Below, in pieces: positions 38,701 to 47,059 of a DNA stretch of 64,000 bases. Location: positions 124,001-188,000 of the forward strand of contig NZ_JAKGGD010000003.1 of assembly GCF_021556615.1 (NCBI RefSeq). The letters are read 5' to 3'. The position numbers and the translations under genes were made by a program. The number at the start of each line of letters is the position of its first letter. Positions within the stretch are counted from its first letter, which is position 1. This DNA comes from Paracoccus salsus. GTDB taxonomy: Bacteria > Pseudomonadota > Alphaproteobacteria > Rhodobacterales > Rhodobacteraceae. A model generated the notes under the pieces. That model had not been told where the DNA came from. It saw only the letters and a program-made list of their open reading frames with translations, and made no database searches.

Positions 38701-39015
38701 ATGGGCTTCAGATCTAAGGCAAGAACGATCCTCGCGATGACGGCGGCAATACTGCTTCTGCCGGCGCTTGTGCTGACCATGACGGACGGTGCCGGCGCGC
38801 CGCATGCCGCGATTGCTGGCGAGGAAACGCCCCGGGTCGGCGACATCCTGGCGGGAAGCGGTTTTCACCTTGTGACAAACCCGGGCCTTTACGGGCTGGG
38901 GCCGGCACGCATCGGAAATCGTTACGCGGTGGTGTCGGGAATGCTTGTGCGGATCGACGAAAAGACGCTCAAGATCCTTTCGATCCTGCGGGGCATCGAC
39001 GCGATCCTGGACTAG
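38701..39015 (+). CDS. Small exported protein of unknown function
   Basis: 104 residues from the ATG at 38701. A basic start (MGFRSKAR) and hydrophobic stretch (about 9-27) form a signal peptide or anchor, with a possible cut near AIAGE. The mature part has a G-D-I-L-A-G-S-G pattern and ends VRIDEKTLKILSILRGIDAI. That end resembles the short exported proteins of alphaproteobacteria whose C-terminus reads R-V-D-x-x-T-x-x-V-L. I do not know a function. It sits 67 nt after mmsB and may be read through from it. Confidence 0.6.
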   Translation: MGFRSKARTILAMTAAILLLPALVLTMTDGAGAPHAAIAGEETPRVGDILAGSGFHLVTNPGLYGLGPARIGNRYAVVSGMLVRIDEKTLKILSILRGIDAILD

Positions 39016-39093
39016 CTTTGCAAGGCGACCCGGCGACAGCAGCTATCTGCTTGCAGACGAGGCCACCCACGACTAGAAGTGCTGAAATTTTCA

Positions 39094-39115
39094 GGCCGCC
39101 GCTGGATCGGCGGCC
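39094..39115 (+). terminator. Hairpin upstream of tig
   Basis: Perfect 8-bp arms GGCCGCCG/CGGCGGCC with a 6-nt loop, followed by CTTCTTGCT. It ends the mmsB-small protein unit and lies 21 nt before the trigger factor ATG. It might also shape the tig leader. Confidence 0.6.
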
Positions 39116-39136
39116 CTTCTTGCTATGAGGACGATG

Positions 39137-40471
39137 ATGCAGGTCAAGGAAACCCAGAACGATGGTCTGAAGCGGGGATACCAGCTGACCCTGCCCGCCG
39201 ACGAACTGGCCGCAACGGTCGACGCCAAGCTGAAAGAGGCGCAGCCCGAGATCGAGATGAAGGGCTTTCGCAAGGGCAAGGTCCCGATGGCGATGCTGAA
39301 GAAGCAGTTCGGCCCGCGCATCCTGGGCGATGCGATGCAGGAAGCCATTGATGGCGCGCTGCGCAAGCATCTCGAGGAATCGGGCGATCGTCCCGCCGCC
39401 CAGCCCAAGGTCGAGATGGAAGGCGGCGAAGCGTGGAAGGAAGGCGACGACGTGGTCGTCAATGTGTCCTACGAATCGCTTCCCGAGATCCCCGAGCTGG
39501 ATCTGTCAACGCTGAAGCTTGAAAAGCTGAGCGTGCCGGCGGAAGAGACGGCGATCAACGAAGCGCTGGAAAATCTTGCGAAATCAGCCCAGAATTTCGA
39601 GGATCGCCGCAAGGGCAGCAAGGCCAAGGACGGCGATCAGGTCGTCATCGACTTCAAGGGCTTCGTGGACGGCGAGGCTTTCGAGGGCGGCTCGGCCGAG
39701 GATTATCCGCTGGTCCTGGGGTCCAACAGCTTCATCCCCGGCTTCGAGGAACAGCTGGTCGGCGCCAAGGTCGATGAGGACATGAAGGTCGAGGTCAAGT
39801 TCCCCGAGGAATACGGCGCGCCGCATCTGGCCGGCAAGGACGCCACCTTCGAGTGCAAGATCAAGGCCGTGAAAGCCCCCAAGGCGGCCGAAATCGACGA
39901 CGAGCTTGCCAAGAAATTCGGTGCCGACGACCTGGAGTCGCTGAAGAAGCAGATCGCGGATCGGCTGGAACAGGAATATGCAGGCGCCGCGCGCGCGATC
40001 ATGAAGCGCTCGCTGCTTGACCAGCTGGATGACCAGGTCAAGTTCGAGCTGCCCGAATCGCTGGTCGAGGCCGAAGCCAGCCAGATCGCGCATCAGCTGT
40101 GGCACGAGGACCATCCCGAGGAGCAGGGCCACAATCACGGCACCATCGAGCCGACGGACGAGCACAAGAAGCTGGCCGAACGCCGCGTGCGCCTTGGCCT
40201 GCTGCTGGCGGAAATCGGACAGAAGGCCGAAGTGACCGTGTCCGATCAGGAAATGACCCAGGCGGTGTTGCAGGCGGCGCGCCAGTATCCCGGGCAGGAA
40301 CGGGCCTTCTTCGAGTTCGTCCAGCAGAATCAGGCCGCGCAACAGCAACTGCGCGCCCCGATCTTCGAGGACAAGGTGGTAGACCACATCGCCGAGCAGG
40401 CCCAGGTCGAGGAAAAGACCGTCTCGAAGGAAGAACTCGAGAAGGCGGTCGAGGCCCTCGACGAGCTTTGA
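39137..40471 (+). CDS. tig: Trigger factor, ribosome-associated chaperone and prolyl isomerase
   Basis: 444 residues from the ATG at 39137. Two other ATGs lie 3 and 12 nt upstream (39134, 39125), and AGGACG at 39127 favours the later ones. N-terminal ribosome-binding domain with the signature GFRKGKVPM (about 43-51), a central FKBP-type domain ([20 protein letters not shown]), and the helical C-terminal domain. It ends in an acidic tail. Single gene with its own terminator at 40493. Confidence 0.95.
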   Translation: MQVKETQNDGLKRGYQLTLPADELAATVDAKLKEAQPEIEMKGFRKGKVPMAMLKKQFGPRILGDAMQEAIDGALRKHLEESGDRPAAQPKVEMEGGEAWKEGDDVVVNVSYESLPEIPELDLSTLKLEKLSVPAEETAINEALENLAKSAQNFEDRRKGSKAKDGDQVVIDFKGFVDGEAFEGGSAEDYPLVLGSNSFIPGFEEQLVGAKVDEDMKVEVKFPEEYGAPHLAGKDATFECKIKAVKAPKAAEIDDELAKKFGADDLESLKKQIADRLEQEYAGAARAIMKRSLLDQLDDQVKFELPESLVEAEASQIAHQLWHEDHPEEQGHNHGTIEPTDEHKKLAERRVRLGLLLAEIGQKAEVTVSDQEMTQAVLQAARQYPGQERAFFEFVQQNQAAQQQLRAPIFEDKVVDHIAEQAQVEEKTVSKEELEKAVEALDEL

Positions 40472-40492
40472 TTCCCGCCATTGCGGAAACGG

Positions 40493-40523
40493 AAAAGCCG
40501 CAGCCTCGCGCTGCGGCTTTTTT
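40493..40523 (+). terminator. Strong intrinsic terminator of tig
   Basis: Perfect arms AAAAGCCGCAG/CTGCGGCTTTT with a 7-nt loop, running into a T6 tract, 21 nt after the tig stop. This is the clearest factor-independent terminator in the window. Confidence 0.92.
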
Positions 40524-40618
40524 CGTGGTGTGGCCGCACATCGGCAGGCATGGCCAATGCCCCGCGCATCGCCGCCCAGCCGGTTGCGGCGCGGCGGCCG
40601 CCACCTTATCTAGGCGGC

Positions 40619-41041
40619 ATGGTCGCATCCCTGAACCTCATGAAGCTGTGCGTCGGCGCCGATGGCCCCGAAGACCTTGCGGGCTGGCAGCAGCAACGTT
40701 TCGGTGACGCCCCTGCCTGTCATGTCACCCGCATGTGGCCCAGGCGTGAGACCGAGCTTCTGAATGGCGGCTCGATCTATTGGGTCTTCAAGGGCGTCAT
40801 GCTGGCCCGGCAACGACTTCTTGGGCTGGACGAGCGGATCGGCGAAGACGGCATCCGCCGCTGCGCACTGGTGCTGGACCGCGATCTGGTGAGGGTCGGC
40901 GCGGTGCCTCGACGCCCGTTTCAGGGCTGGCGATACCTGGCCGGCAAGGATGCACCCGCCGATCTGCCGAAGGGGCGCGAAGCCGAAGACCCGCTGCCCC
41001 CCGGTGTCGCTGCGGCCCTCTCGGCGATGGGCCTGGTGTAG
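40619..41041 (+). CDS. DUF1489-family protein
   Basis: 140 residues from the ATG at 40619. The MNLMKLCVG-like start (LNLMKLCVGADGPEDLAGWQ), the THVTRMWP-like block (CHVTRMWPRRETELLNGGSIYWVFKG) and VRVGAVPRRPFQGWRYL mark DUF1489, a family confined largely to alphaproteobacteria. No known function and no recognisable catalytic residues. It is convergent with the fructose-bisphosphate aldolase gene, 7 nt apart. Confidence 0.88.
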   Translation: MVASLNLMKLCVGADGPEDLAGWQQQRFGDAPACHVTRMWPRRETELLNGGSIYWVFKGVMLARQRLLGLDERIGEDGIRRCALVLDRDLVRVGAVPRRPFQGWRYLAGKDAPADLPKGREAEDPLPPGVAAALSAMGLV

Positions 41042-41048
41042 GGCAGGG

Positions 41049-42083
41049 CTAGTACCGACCGGCAATCTCGGCCAGCGTCAGCGGTTTGATCCTGGCGGCG
41101 TGGCCGGCTGTCCCGAAGGCCTCGAAACGCTGCCGGCAGACGGTGGCCATCATCGCGATCGCGGGCTTCAGGTATTTGCGCGGGTCGAATTCCGACCGAT
41201 CCTCGGCCAGCGTCTTGCGGATCGCCGCTGTCATCGCCAGTCGATTATCGGTGTCGATATTGACCTTGCGCACCCCCGACCTGATGCCACGCTGGATCTC
41301 TTCGACCGGGACGCCCCAGGTGGGGCGGATGTCGCCGCCATGGCTGTTGATGATGGCTTGCAGATCCTCGGGGACCGAGCTTGACCCGTGCATCACCAGA
41401 TGCGTGTTCGGAATCCGGTTGTGGATCGCCTCGATCACACGCATCGCCAGGATCTGGCCATCGGGTTTGCGGGTAAACTTGTAGGCGCCGTGGCTGGTGC
41501 CCATCGCGACGGCCAGCGCATCAACGCCCGTCTCGGCGACGAAGCGTGCGGCTTCGTCAGGATCGGTCAGCAACTGGTCCTCGCTCAGCCTCTGGGTCGC
41601 GCCATGGCCGTCTTCCTGATCGCCCATGCCGGTTTCCAGGCTGCCCAGAACGCCCAGTTCACCCTCGACCGAGACGCCGCAGGCATGCGCCATCTCGACC
41701 ACGCGGGCGGTGATGTCGCGGTTATAGGCATAGTCGGCGGGCGTCTGTCCGTCGGATTTCAGCGATCCGTCCATCATCACGCTGGTGAAGCCGTTCTGGA
41801 TCGCCGTCGCGCAGGCCGGAAGACCGTTGCCGTGGTCCAGATGCATGCAGAGCGGGATCTGCGGGAAGGCCCGGGCAAGCCCGGCGATCAGCCCGGCCAG
41901 CACCTGGTCGTTGGCATAGGCCCGCGCGCCCCGGCTGGCCTGCAGGATCACCGGGCTGTCGGTCGCGGCGGCGGCCTGCATGACCGCAAGCCCCTGTTCC
42001 ATGTTGTTGATATTGAACGCTGGCACCGCATAGCCGTGTTCGGCTGCGTGATCCAGAAGCTGGCGCAGGGTGATCATGGTCAT
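41049..42083 (-). CDS. Class II fructose-bisphosphate aldolase, Calvin (CbbA) subtype
   Basis: 344 residues. Zinc ligands lie in HLDHGN (81-86), GELG with the following glutamate near 137, and VMHGSSSVP near 230. The long [21 protein letters not shown] insertion and the C-terminus ([20 protein letters not shown]) are those of the CbbA subtype. It joins DHAP to an aldehyde: GAP gives fructose-1,6-bisphosphate, and E4P gives sedoheptulose-1,7-bisphosphate. It is last in the minus-strand unit eryR-eryH-eryI-FBPase-aldolase, which suggests work on tetrose phosphates or gluconeogenesis during erythritol growth. Confidence 0.92.
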   Translation of the reverse strand: MTMITLRQLLDHAAEHGYAVPAFNINNMEQGLAVMQAAAATDSPVILQASRGARAYANDQVLAGLIAGLARAFPQIPLCMHLDHGNGLPACATAIQNGFTSVMMDGSLKSDGQTPADYAYNRDITARVVEMAHACGVSVEGELGVLGSLETGMGDQEDGHGATQRLSEDQLLTDPDEAARFVAETGVDALAVAMGTSHGAYKFTRKPDGQILAMRVIEAIHNRIPNTHLVMHGSSSVPEDLQAIINSHGGDIRPTWGVPVEEIQRGIRSGVRKVNIDTDNRLAMTAAIRKTLAEDRSEFDPRKYLKPAIAMMATVCRQRFEAFGTAGHAARIKPLTLAEIAGRY

Positions 42084-42088
42084 GGCGA

Positions 42089-43066
42089 TTATCCTTGATT
42101 GGCGGCAAGATAGGACAGGATCGTCTCGACCTCGTCCCGCGCGCCGAATATGAGCGGCGCGAATTCGTGCGGGTCCGCCGGCTGGCGGTCCAGAATGCGT
42201 TGCGTTCCGTCACTCGCCGCGCCGCCCGCCTGCTCGATCAGGAAGGCCATCGGCGTACATTCGTAGATCAATCGCAGGCGGCCATTCTCGTAACCCCGGC
42301 GGCGGTCCTGCGGGTAGAGAAAGGCGCCGCCCCGCATCAGGATGCGATGCAGGTCGCCGACCGCGGCCGCCAGCCACCGCATGTTGAAGTCCCGTTCGCG
42401 CGGCCCATCGGCGCCCATGCGCAGGTCTCGAGCCCAGGCCCGAAGCCCGTCGGACCAGTAATGTTCGTTCGAGGCGTTATAGGCGATCGTCGATGTGACG
42501 GGCTTCAGCACCACGTTCTCGCGGATCAGACGATACAGGCCGGTTTCGGGATCAAGGGTCGCGATATGCACGCCCTGCCCCAGCGAATAACCGAAATCCA
42601 GAGAATGCCCGAACGAGGCATAGCCCGCCGCGACGACCGCGCGGCCCGGACGCAGAAATCCCTCTGCGTCGGCCGGAAGGATACTGAACAGCGTGCCAAG
42701 CGGCGCACCGATCCCGATGCTGCCTGATCCATCAATCGGATCCATCGCCACATCGAACAGCCCGTCCGCATTCAGCACGACGACCCGTTCTGCCTCTTCC
42801 GAAAGCACCTGACGGACGCCGGCGACTCGCAGAACCTCGATCATGTAATGATGGGCGGCAAGGTCCAGCGCCTTCTGCCGGTCGCCGCTGTCATTGACCC
42901 CGACCAATTCCGCAGGGTCGCCATGCAGGGACCCCGCCGCCAGGCGCGCGGCGAGCGGGGGCAATGACTTCGCGATTGCCAGCACGATGGCCGCAGGCCC
43001 GTTGGCTGAAAGCGCCTCATCAAGCAGACGGCCCGACGCCGGGCCATCATTTGGAAGTTTCAGCAT
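42089..43066 (-). CDS. Class I fructose-1,6-bisphosphatase (possible sedoheptulose-bisphosphatase)
   Basis: 325 residues, FBPase class I fold. Metal residues are in LSEEAE (88-93) and [10 protein letters not shown] (109-118). Most class I enzymes read DPLDGSSNID there, so the end of this loop differs. [27 protein letters not shown] near the C-terminus is the sugar-phosphate site. It removes the C1 phosphate from FBP or SBP. It lies 5 nt before the aldolase gene and 18 nt after eryI, in one operon. Which bisphosphate is the physiological substrate is open. Confidence 0.9.
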   Translation of the reverse strand: MLKLPNDGPASGRLLDEALSANGPAAIVLAIAKSLPPLAARLAAGSLHGDPAELVGVNDSGDRQKALDLAAHHYMIEVLRVAGVRQVLSEEAERVVVLNADGLFDVAMDPIDGSGSIGIGAPLGTLFSILPADAEGFLRPGRAVVAAGYASFGHSLDFGYSLGQGVHIATLDPETGLYRLIRENVVLKPVTSTIAYNASNEHYWSDGLRAWARDLRMGADGPRERDFNMRWLAAAVGDLHRILMRGGAFLYPQDRRRGYENGRLRLIYECTPMAFLIEQAGGAASDGTQRILDRQPADPHEFAPLIFGARDEVETILSYLAANQG

Positions 43067-43084
43067 CGGTTGTCCCTTCAGGCC

Positions 43085-43546
43085 TCAGCCCGTGCTGTAT
43101 TTCGCATCGATCTCGTCGATGGCGTTCACGTTGCCGGCAGACTTGCCTTGCGCATCGAAATTCAGCGTCTCGGCCAGGAACGCATCAGCGATGGTCTTGG
43201 CGACCTCTGCCCCGATGACGCGCGCGCCCATGGTGATGATCTGGGCGTTGTTCGACAAGGCGGCGCGTTCGGCCGAATAGGTGTCGTGGGTCAGCGCAGC
43301 GCGGATGCCCGAGACCTTGTTCGCCGCCATGCAGACGCCGATCCCGGTGCCACAGACCAGGATGGCGCGATCGAACGTGCCGTCCAGGACCTGGCTCGCA
43401 ACGCGATCGGACAGATTGGCATAGAACGCATCGGGGCCGGCATCGGTGCGGCTGATGTCCGACACCTCGTGCCTGTCCTTCAGGTGATCGGCCAGAATCC
43501 TGGCCAGAGCTTCGCCAGCGCTGTCGCCTGCGATTGCCAGTTTCAT
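43085..43546 (-). CDS. eryI: EryI, RpiB-type D-erythrulose-4-phosphate isomerase
   Basis: 153 residues, RpiB/LacAB fold. The catalytic cysteine is in [15 protein letters not shown] (about 92-106), and the [16 protein letters not shown] block follows. In Brucella and rhizobia an RpiB paralogue beside a TIM paralogue converts D-erythrulose-4-phosphate to D-erythrose-4-phosphate at the end of the erythritol pathway. The same neighbour pair here supports that over ordinary ribose-5-phosphate isomerase. It lies 12 nt after eryH. Confidence 0.88.
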   Translation of the reverse strand: MKLAIAGDSAGEALARILADHLKDRHEVSDISRTDAGPDAFYANLSDRVASQVLDGTFDRAILVCGTGIGVCMAANKVSGIRAALTHDTYSAERAALSNNAQIITMGARVIGAEVAKTIADAFLAETLNFDAQGKSAGNVNAIDEIDAKYSTG

Positions 43547-43558
43547 CTCGTCACTCCT

Positions 43559-44317
43559 TCAGATCGTTGCGGCGCAGCGCGCCAGAATGTCCAGATAGCC
43601 ATCGAGCTTCCAGGCCGAGCGGCCGATGAAAAGACCGTCGACATGCGGGCAGCCGATCAGCTCTTCGCAATTGCCGGCATTGACCGAGCCGCCATAGAGG
43701 CAGGGGACCTTGCGGCCCATAATATTGCCCGCCACCGCGATGATCTCGGCCTGGCGCGCATCGGCATAGTCCGACGTCGCCGGGATGCCATGTTCGCCGA
43801 TCGCCCAGACCGGCTCGTAGGCCAGAAGGATCTCGGCGGCCTTCATGTCGCCAGACAGCCTGCCCAGGGCGCCGCGAAGCTGCGTTTCCAGCACGTCCTG
43901 CGCGCGCCCGGATTCGCGTTCGGCCAGCGTCTCTCCGATGCAGATCAGCGGGATCAACCCGTGTCGGATGGCGGCCTCGGTCTTGAGACCGACCGTCTCG
44001 TCGGTCTCGCCGAAATGCGCTCGGCGCTCGCTATGACCCAGTTCCACAAGGTCCAGAGCGCAGTCGGCCAGCATCACCGGGCTGATCTCGCCAGTCCATG
44101 CGCCCTGATCGGCCCAGTGCATGTTCTGCGCGCCGACCTTGACGGATGTGGTCGTCAGCAGTGCCTTGACCTCGCGGCAGGCGGTGAAGGGTGGTATCAC
44201 AAAGCGCTGGATGCGTGGGTCGCGGGTGGCCTCCTCTGCGACCAGCCCTTCGGCGAAGGCGCGGGCCTCGGCCAATGTCTTGTTCATCTTCCAGCTTGTG
44301 CCGATCCAGAATGTCAT
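43559..44317 (-). CDS. eryH: EryH, TIM-type L-erythrulose-1-phosphate isomerase
   Basis: 252 residues, triosephosphate isomerase fold. TIM catalytic residues are kept: lysine in WKMNK (residue 10-12 region), histidine in LGHSERR and glutamate in AYEPVWAIG. Sequence blocks such as GAQNMHWADQGAWTGEISP match the TpiA2/EryH paralogues rather than housekeeping TIM (which read AQNVS or AQNCS). It should turn L-erythrulose-1-phosphate from EryC's precursor steps into D-erythrulose-4-phosphate for EryI. Start 4 nt after the DeoR gene stop. Confidence 0.9.
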   Translation of the reverse strand: MTFWIGTSWKMNKTLAEARAFAEGLVAEEATRDPRIQRFVIPPFTACREVKALLTTTSVKVGAQNMHWADQGAWTGEISPVMLADCALDLVELGHSERRAHFGETDETVGLKTEAAIRHGLIPLICIGETLAERESGRAQDVLETQLRGALGRLSGDMKAAEILLAYEPVWAIGEHGIPATSDYADARQAEIIAVAGNIMGRKVPCLYGGSVNAGNCEELIGCPHVDGLFIGRSAWKLDGYLDILARCAATI

Positions 44318-44321
44318 GCGG

Positions 44322-45101
44322 TCACTCCTTGCTGTCCCGCGGCCCGGCGATCGTCAGCGCAATCCCGGCCCGATCCAGCGCGGCCCGATCCTTGGGCGCG
44401 GGAGGGGCATCGGTGATGATGGCGTCGAACTCGTCAAGATCGGCCAGCACATGCAGGGCCGACCGACCGAACCGCCGGTGATTGACCAGCAGGACGCTGC
44501 GTTCGGCCCCGGCCATCATCGCGCGCTTGGCGCGGACGACCGGCTCGTCCATGTGGAATGCCTGCAAGCCCGCCAGGGCGGGCGTCGAGATGAAGGCGAT
44601 GTCGGCGCGCAGCCGCGCCAGCGCCTGTTCGGTCACCAGCCCGAAATAGCCGTTGAACTTGGCGCTGAAAACGCCCCCCAGCGCGATCAGCGTGACGCGC
44701 GGGGCTTCCTTCAGGTGATCCAGAACTGCGGCGTTGTTGGTTATGACCGTCAGCGGCACCCTTTCGGCCAGCCGCGCGCCCAGCAACGAGGCCATCGATC
44801 CGTCATTGATCATGACGGTCATTCCCGGCTCGACCAGGTCCAGCGCGGCATGGGCCATGCGCGATTTCGAGCTGCTGTCCTGCAATTCGCGGATGCGGAA
44901 ATCGCTTTCGAACTGGGTACCGGCCTCGATGGTCGCACCGCCGCGCACCTTGCGCAGCAGCCCCGCCTGCTCAAGATCATCCAGATCGCGATGAATGGTC
45001 ATCTTCGACACGGCGAAACGGTCTGCAAGATCGTCAAGATCGACGGCGCGCTGCTCGACCAGAATGTCCATGATGGCCTGCCTGCGTTCCTCTCGTTTCA
45101 T
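44322..45101 (-). CDS. DeoR/GlpR-family regulator of the eryH-eryI unit
   Basis: 259 residues. N-terminal DeoR helix-turn-helix (RRQAIMDILVEQRAVDLDDL then FAVSKMTIHRDLDDLEQAGL), and a C-terminal sugar-phosphate-binding DeoRC domain with NDGSMASLLGARL. A DeoR gene in front of the tpiB-rpiB pair is the arrangement of eryR in Sinorhizobium and Brucella relatives, so control of eryH-eryI by a tetrose phosphate is likely. It is first in the minus-strand operon. An AT-rich region upstream holds direct repeats (see 45174-45201). Confidence 0.88.
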   Translation of the reverse strand: MKREERRQAIMDILVEQRAVDLDDLADRFAVSKMTIHRDLDDLEQAGLLRKVRGGATIEAGTQFESDFRIRELQDSSSKSRMAHAALDLVEPGMTVMINDGSMASLLGARLAERVPLTVITNNAAVLDHLKEAPRVTLIALGGVFSAKFNGYFGLVTEQALARLRADIAFISTPALAGLQAFHMDEPVVRAKRAMMAGAERSVLLVNHRRFGRSALHVLADLDEFDAIITDAPPAPKDRAALDRAGIALTIAGPRDSKE

Positions 45102-45173
45102 GCAACATCCTTCCTGGCCACCGGCTCGGACGCATTCCTAACAGAAATATTGTCATAATCAACATAGATTTTG

Positions 45174-45201
45174 TTACTTTGTGATTTATTACTGTGACTT
45201 T
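45174..45201. promoter_or_regulatory. AT-rich operator candidate between the eryR-like gene and the tkt remnant
   Basis: Two similar copies, TTACTTTGTGATTT (45174-45187) and TTACTGTGACTTT (45189-45201), lie about 15 nt apart in an AT-rich island 73-100 nt upstream of the DeoR start. The 17-mer at 45178-45194 matches the ABC-operon promoter site (52729-52745, minus strand) at 13 of 17 bases. A DeoR or EryD site is possible. Confidence 0.4.
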
Positions 45202-45935
45202 CTGTGGCCGCGCGCAACAGGGACTCGAACATGGCCACGCCTCGATGCTGCACCTGACAGGCTACCGGGACATGACGCTGGTTCAGATCAGGACTGTCCG
45301 GCAGTGGGGCACGATCACCGCGGGACACCCCGAACACGGCCATCCCAAAAGGATCGCGATGACCACAGGCCCGCTGGGTCAGGGTCTGGCGATGCCCGTT
45401 GGCATGGCGCTGAGAAGACCGTGACCGGCTACGGCTCACCCGACAAGGCGGGCACCTATGCGGCACATGGCTCGCCGCCCGGCGACGAAGAGGCGGCGCT
45501 GACCAGGACCGCGCCTGGCCGACCGGCCGCCCCCTTCGAGATCCCCGACGACCTTGCCGCTCGATGGCGCCGCATCGGCGCGCGCGGCGCCAGGTCGCGC
45601 GCCGCTCGGCATGACAGGCGGGCCGCCAGGTCGCCAGAGACACGCAACGAAGTCACCCGTCGGCGGATCGGCAGTCCTCACCGCAAGGGGCGCCTATGCG
45701 ATCCGGCAATTCGGTTAAGGCCGCAACGTGACCCTGGTCGCGACCGGGACCGAGGCCGTGCTGGCCATCGAGGCGCCGGGGCCCTGCATGCGGATGGCAT
45801 GAATGTCGCCGTCGTGTCGATCCCAACAGGGCGGCTGTTCGCGGCAAAGCCCAGTGAATGCCGCAGCGGGACTCTCGCCTCGGCGCCGATCGAACGTCTC
45901 TCTTGCCCATTCGGCATCACCAGCGATACGGTCAT
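45200..45935 (+). pseudogene. Degraded transketolase gene (tkt remnant)
   Basis: No intact frame, but three frames hold transketolase pieces in order. 45230-45420: GHASM then LHLTGYRDMT, RQWGTITAGHPEHGH and TGPLGQGLAMPVGMAL, the thiamine-diphosphate region of the N-terminal domain. 45418-45660, in another frame: KTVTGYGSPDKAGTYAAHG, GDEEAALTRTA and PFEIPDDL, from the middle. 45668-45780: RGAYAIRQFG, stop, NVTLVATGTEAVLAIEA from the C-terminal domain, then a shift back to MNVAVVSIPTGRLFAAKP. Deletions cover the N-terminus, about 100 residues after VGMAL, and most of the pyrimidine domain. At least two frameshifts and stops are visible. It is opposite in strand to both ery enzyme units. The stretch 45936-46108 shows no further recognisable coding. 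Confidence 0.85.
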
Positions 45936-46108
45936 CACGCGCGCAAGCGCATCTTGCGGCCGGTGGCCAGGACGCCTTGCCCGCGCGCGCGAAAGGCCCA
46001 GCGGCAGCGAACGGGCCGGGCTCTGCCCGGACCGACCGCTTCCCGAGCGCCACAGACGACCGATCCCGGGGCGATCAGGCGATCGAAGACAACCACATTC
46101 GACGGCTT

Positions 46109-47059
46109 TCACCCGACAAGGGCCCTGGCGGTCCGTTCGTCGGTGATCAGGCCGTTCACCCTGCCGCTGTTCAAGACCGCCCGGATCGCCCGGGTCTTTT
46201 CGGTGCCACCGGCGATCACGACGATCCGGCTGTCGCGCGCCGCATCCAGATCGACGGACAGGGTCCGCATGCTCAGCGCGGTCTCCAGCACCCGGCCATC
46301 CGCGTCGAAGAAATGCCCCAGCATCTCGCCGACACCGCCGGCGGCATTGATCTCGGCGATCTCGCGCGGCTCGATCATGCCCGAGGCGACCAGCTGCGCG
46401 CCGGCATCCGCGGTGCCCGTCCCGGCGAACTTGAGAGGGGCGCGGTTCGACAGATCAAAGATTTCCCGCACCCCTGGCTGCGCCAGCAGGATGGCCCGGT
46501 CCCTTTCGGAATTGGCAAAGAAGGGCACCGGCAGGACAAAGGCCTGCGCCCCGGTCTTTTCCGCAAGCCTGTGCATGACATCATGCGGATTGGCCGCATA
46601 GTTTCGGGTCAGGCCGCCCAGCAGCGACACGAAACGCGCGCCATGCGCGTCGAAGCGTGGCAACTGGTGGACCGCGGCGGCAAGTGTCCTGCCATGGCCC
46701 AGCCCGATCACGCTGTGCTCTGCCCGCTCGATCTCGCGACGCAGAAACCCCGCCCCCGCCAGTCCCAGCGCCCGCAGGGGCATTCCATCCTCGCCAAGGT
46801 CCGGCGCCACCTCGCAGGACTGAAGCCCGTAACGCGCGCAAAGCCGGTCCTCCAGCATCGCGCATTCGACGATCTCACCATCGATCGAGACCTTCACGAC
46901 ACCGTCCGCGACCGCACGCGCGATCAGCCGATGGGTCTTGACCGACGACAGTCCCAGCCGCTTGGCGACCGCCGCCTGCGTCAGCCCGCCGGCGTAATGC
47001 AGCCATGCTGCGCGGATCGCGAGGCTTTGCTCCGGGTCGATCCCGGCGTGATGCGCCAT
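46109..47059 (-). CDS. eryD: EryD, SorC/DeoR-type erythritol operon regulator
   Basis: 316 residues from the ATG at 47057-47059, the size of Brucella EryD. The frame stays open upstream but is then the iron-ADH gene in another frame. N-terminal helix-turn-helix (IRAAWLHYAGGLTQAAVAKRLGLSSVKTHRLI, about 15-46), then the SorC sugar-binding domain (VIGLGHGRTLAAAVHQL, FVSLLGGLTRN, and VVIAGGTEKTRAIRAVL). EryD represses the ery operon, with release by an erythritol-derived ligand in Brucella. The stop of the upstream iron-ADH gene overlaps the ATG by one base (TGATG), so the repressor is translated with the enzymes. Confidence 0.9.
   Translation of the reverse strand: MAHHAGIDPEQSLAIRAAWLHYAGGLTQAAVAKRLGLSSVKTHRLIARAVADGVVKVSIDGEIVECAMLEDRLCARYGLQSCEVAPDLGEDGMPLRALGLAGAGFLRREIERAEHSVIGLGHGRTLAAAVHQLPRFDAHGARFVSLLGGLTRNYAANPHDVMHRLAEKTGAQAFVLPVPFFANSERDRAILLAQPGVREIFDLSNRAPLKFAGTGTADAGAQLVASGMIEPREIAEINAAGGVGEMLGHFFDADGRVLETALSMRTLSVDLDAARDSRIVVIAGGTEKTRAIRAVLNSGRVNGLITDERTARALVG

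Noticed and set aside
39016..39093. tRNA or small RNA before tig
   Set aside because: No cloverleaf, anticodon arm or CCA-like end can be folded from the sequence. Only the hairpin at 39094 is clear.
45936..46108. Continuation of the transketolase remnant to the eryD stop
   Set aside because: No frame shows the glycine-rich transketolase C-terminus. Similarity fades after about 45935.
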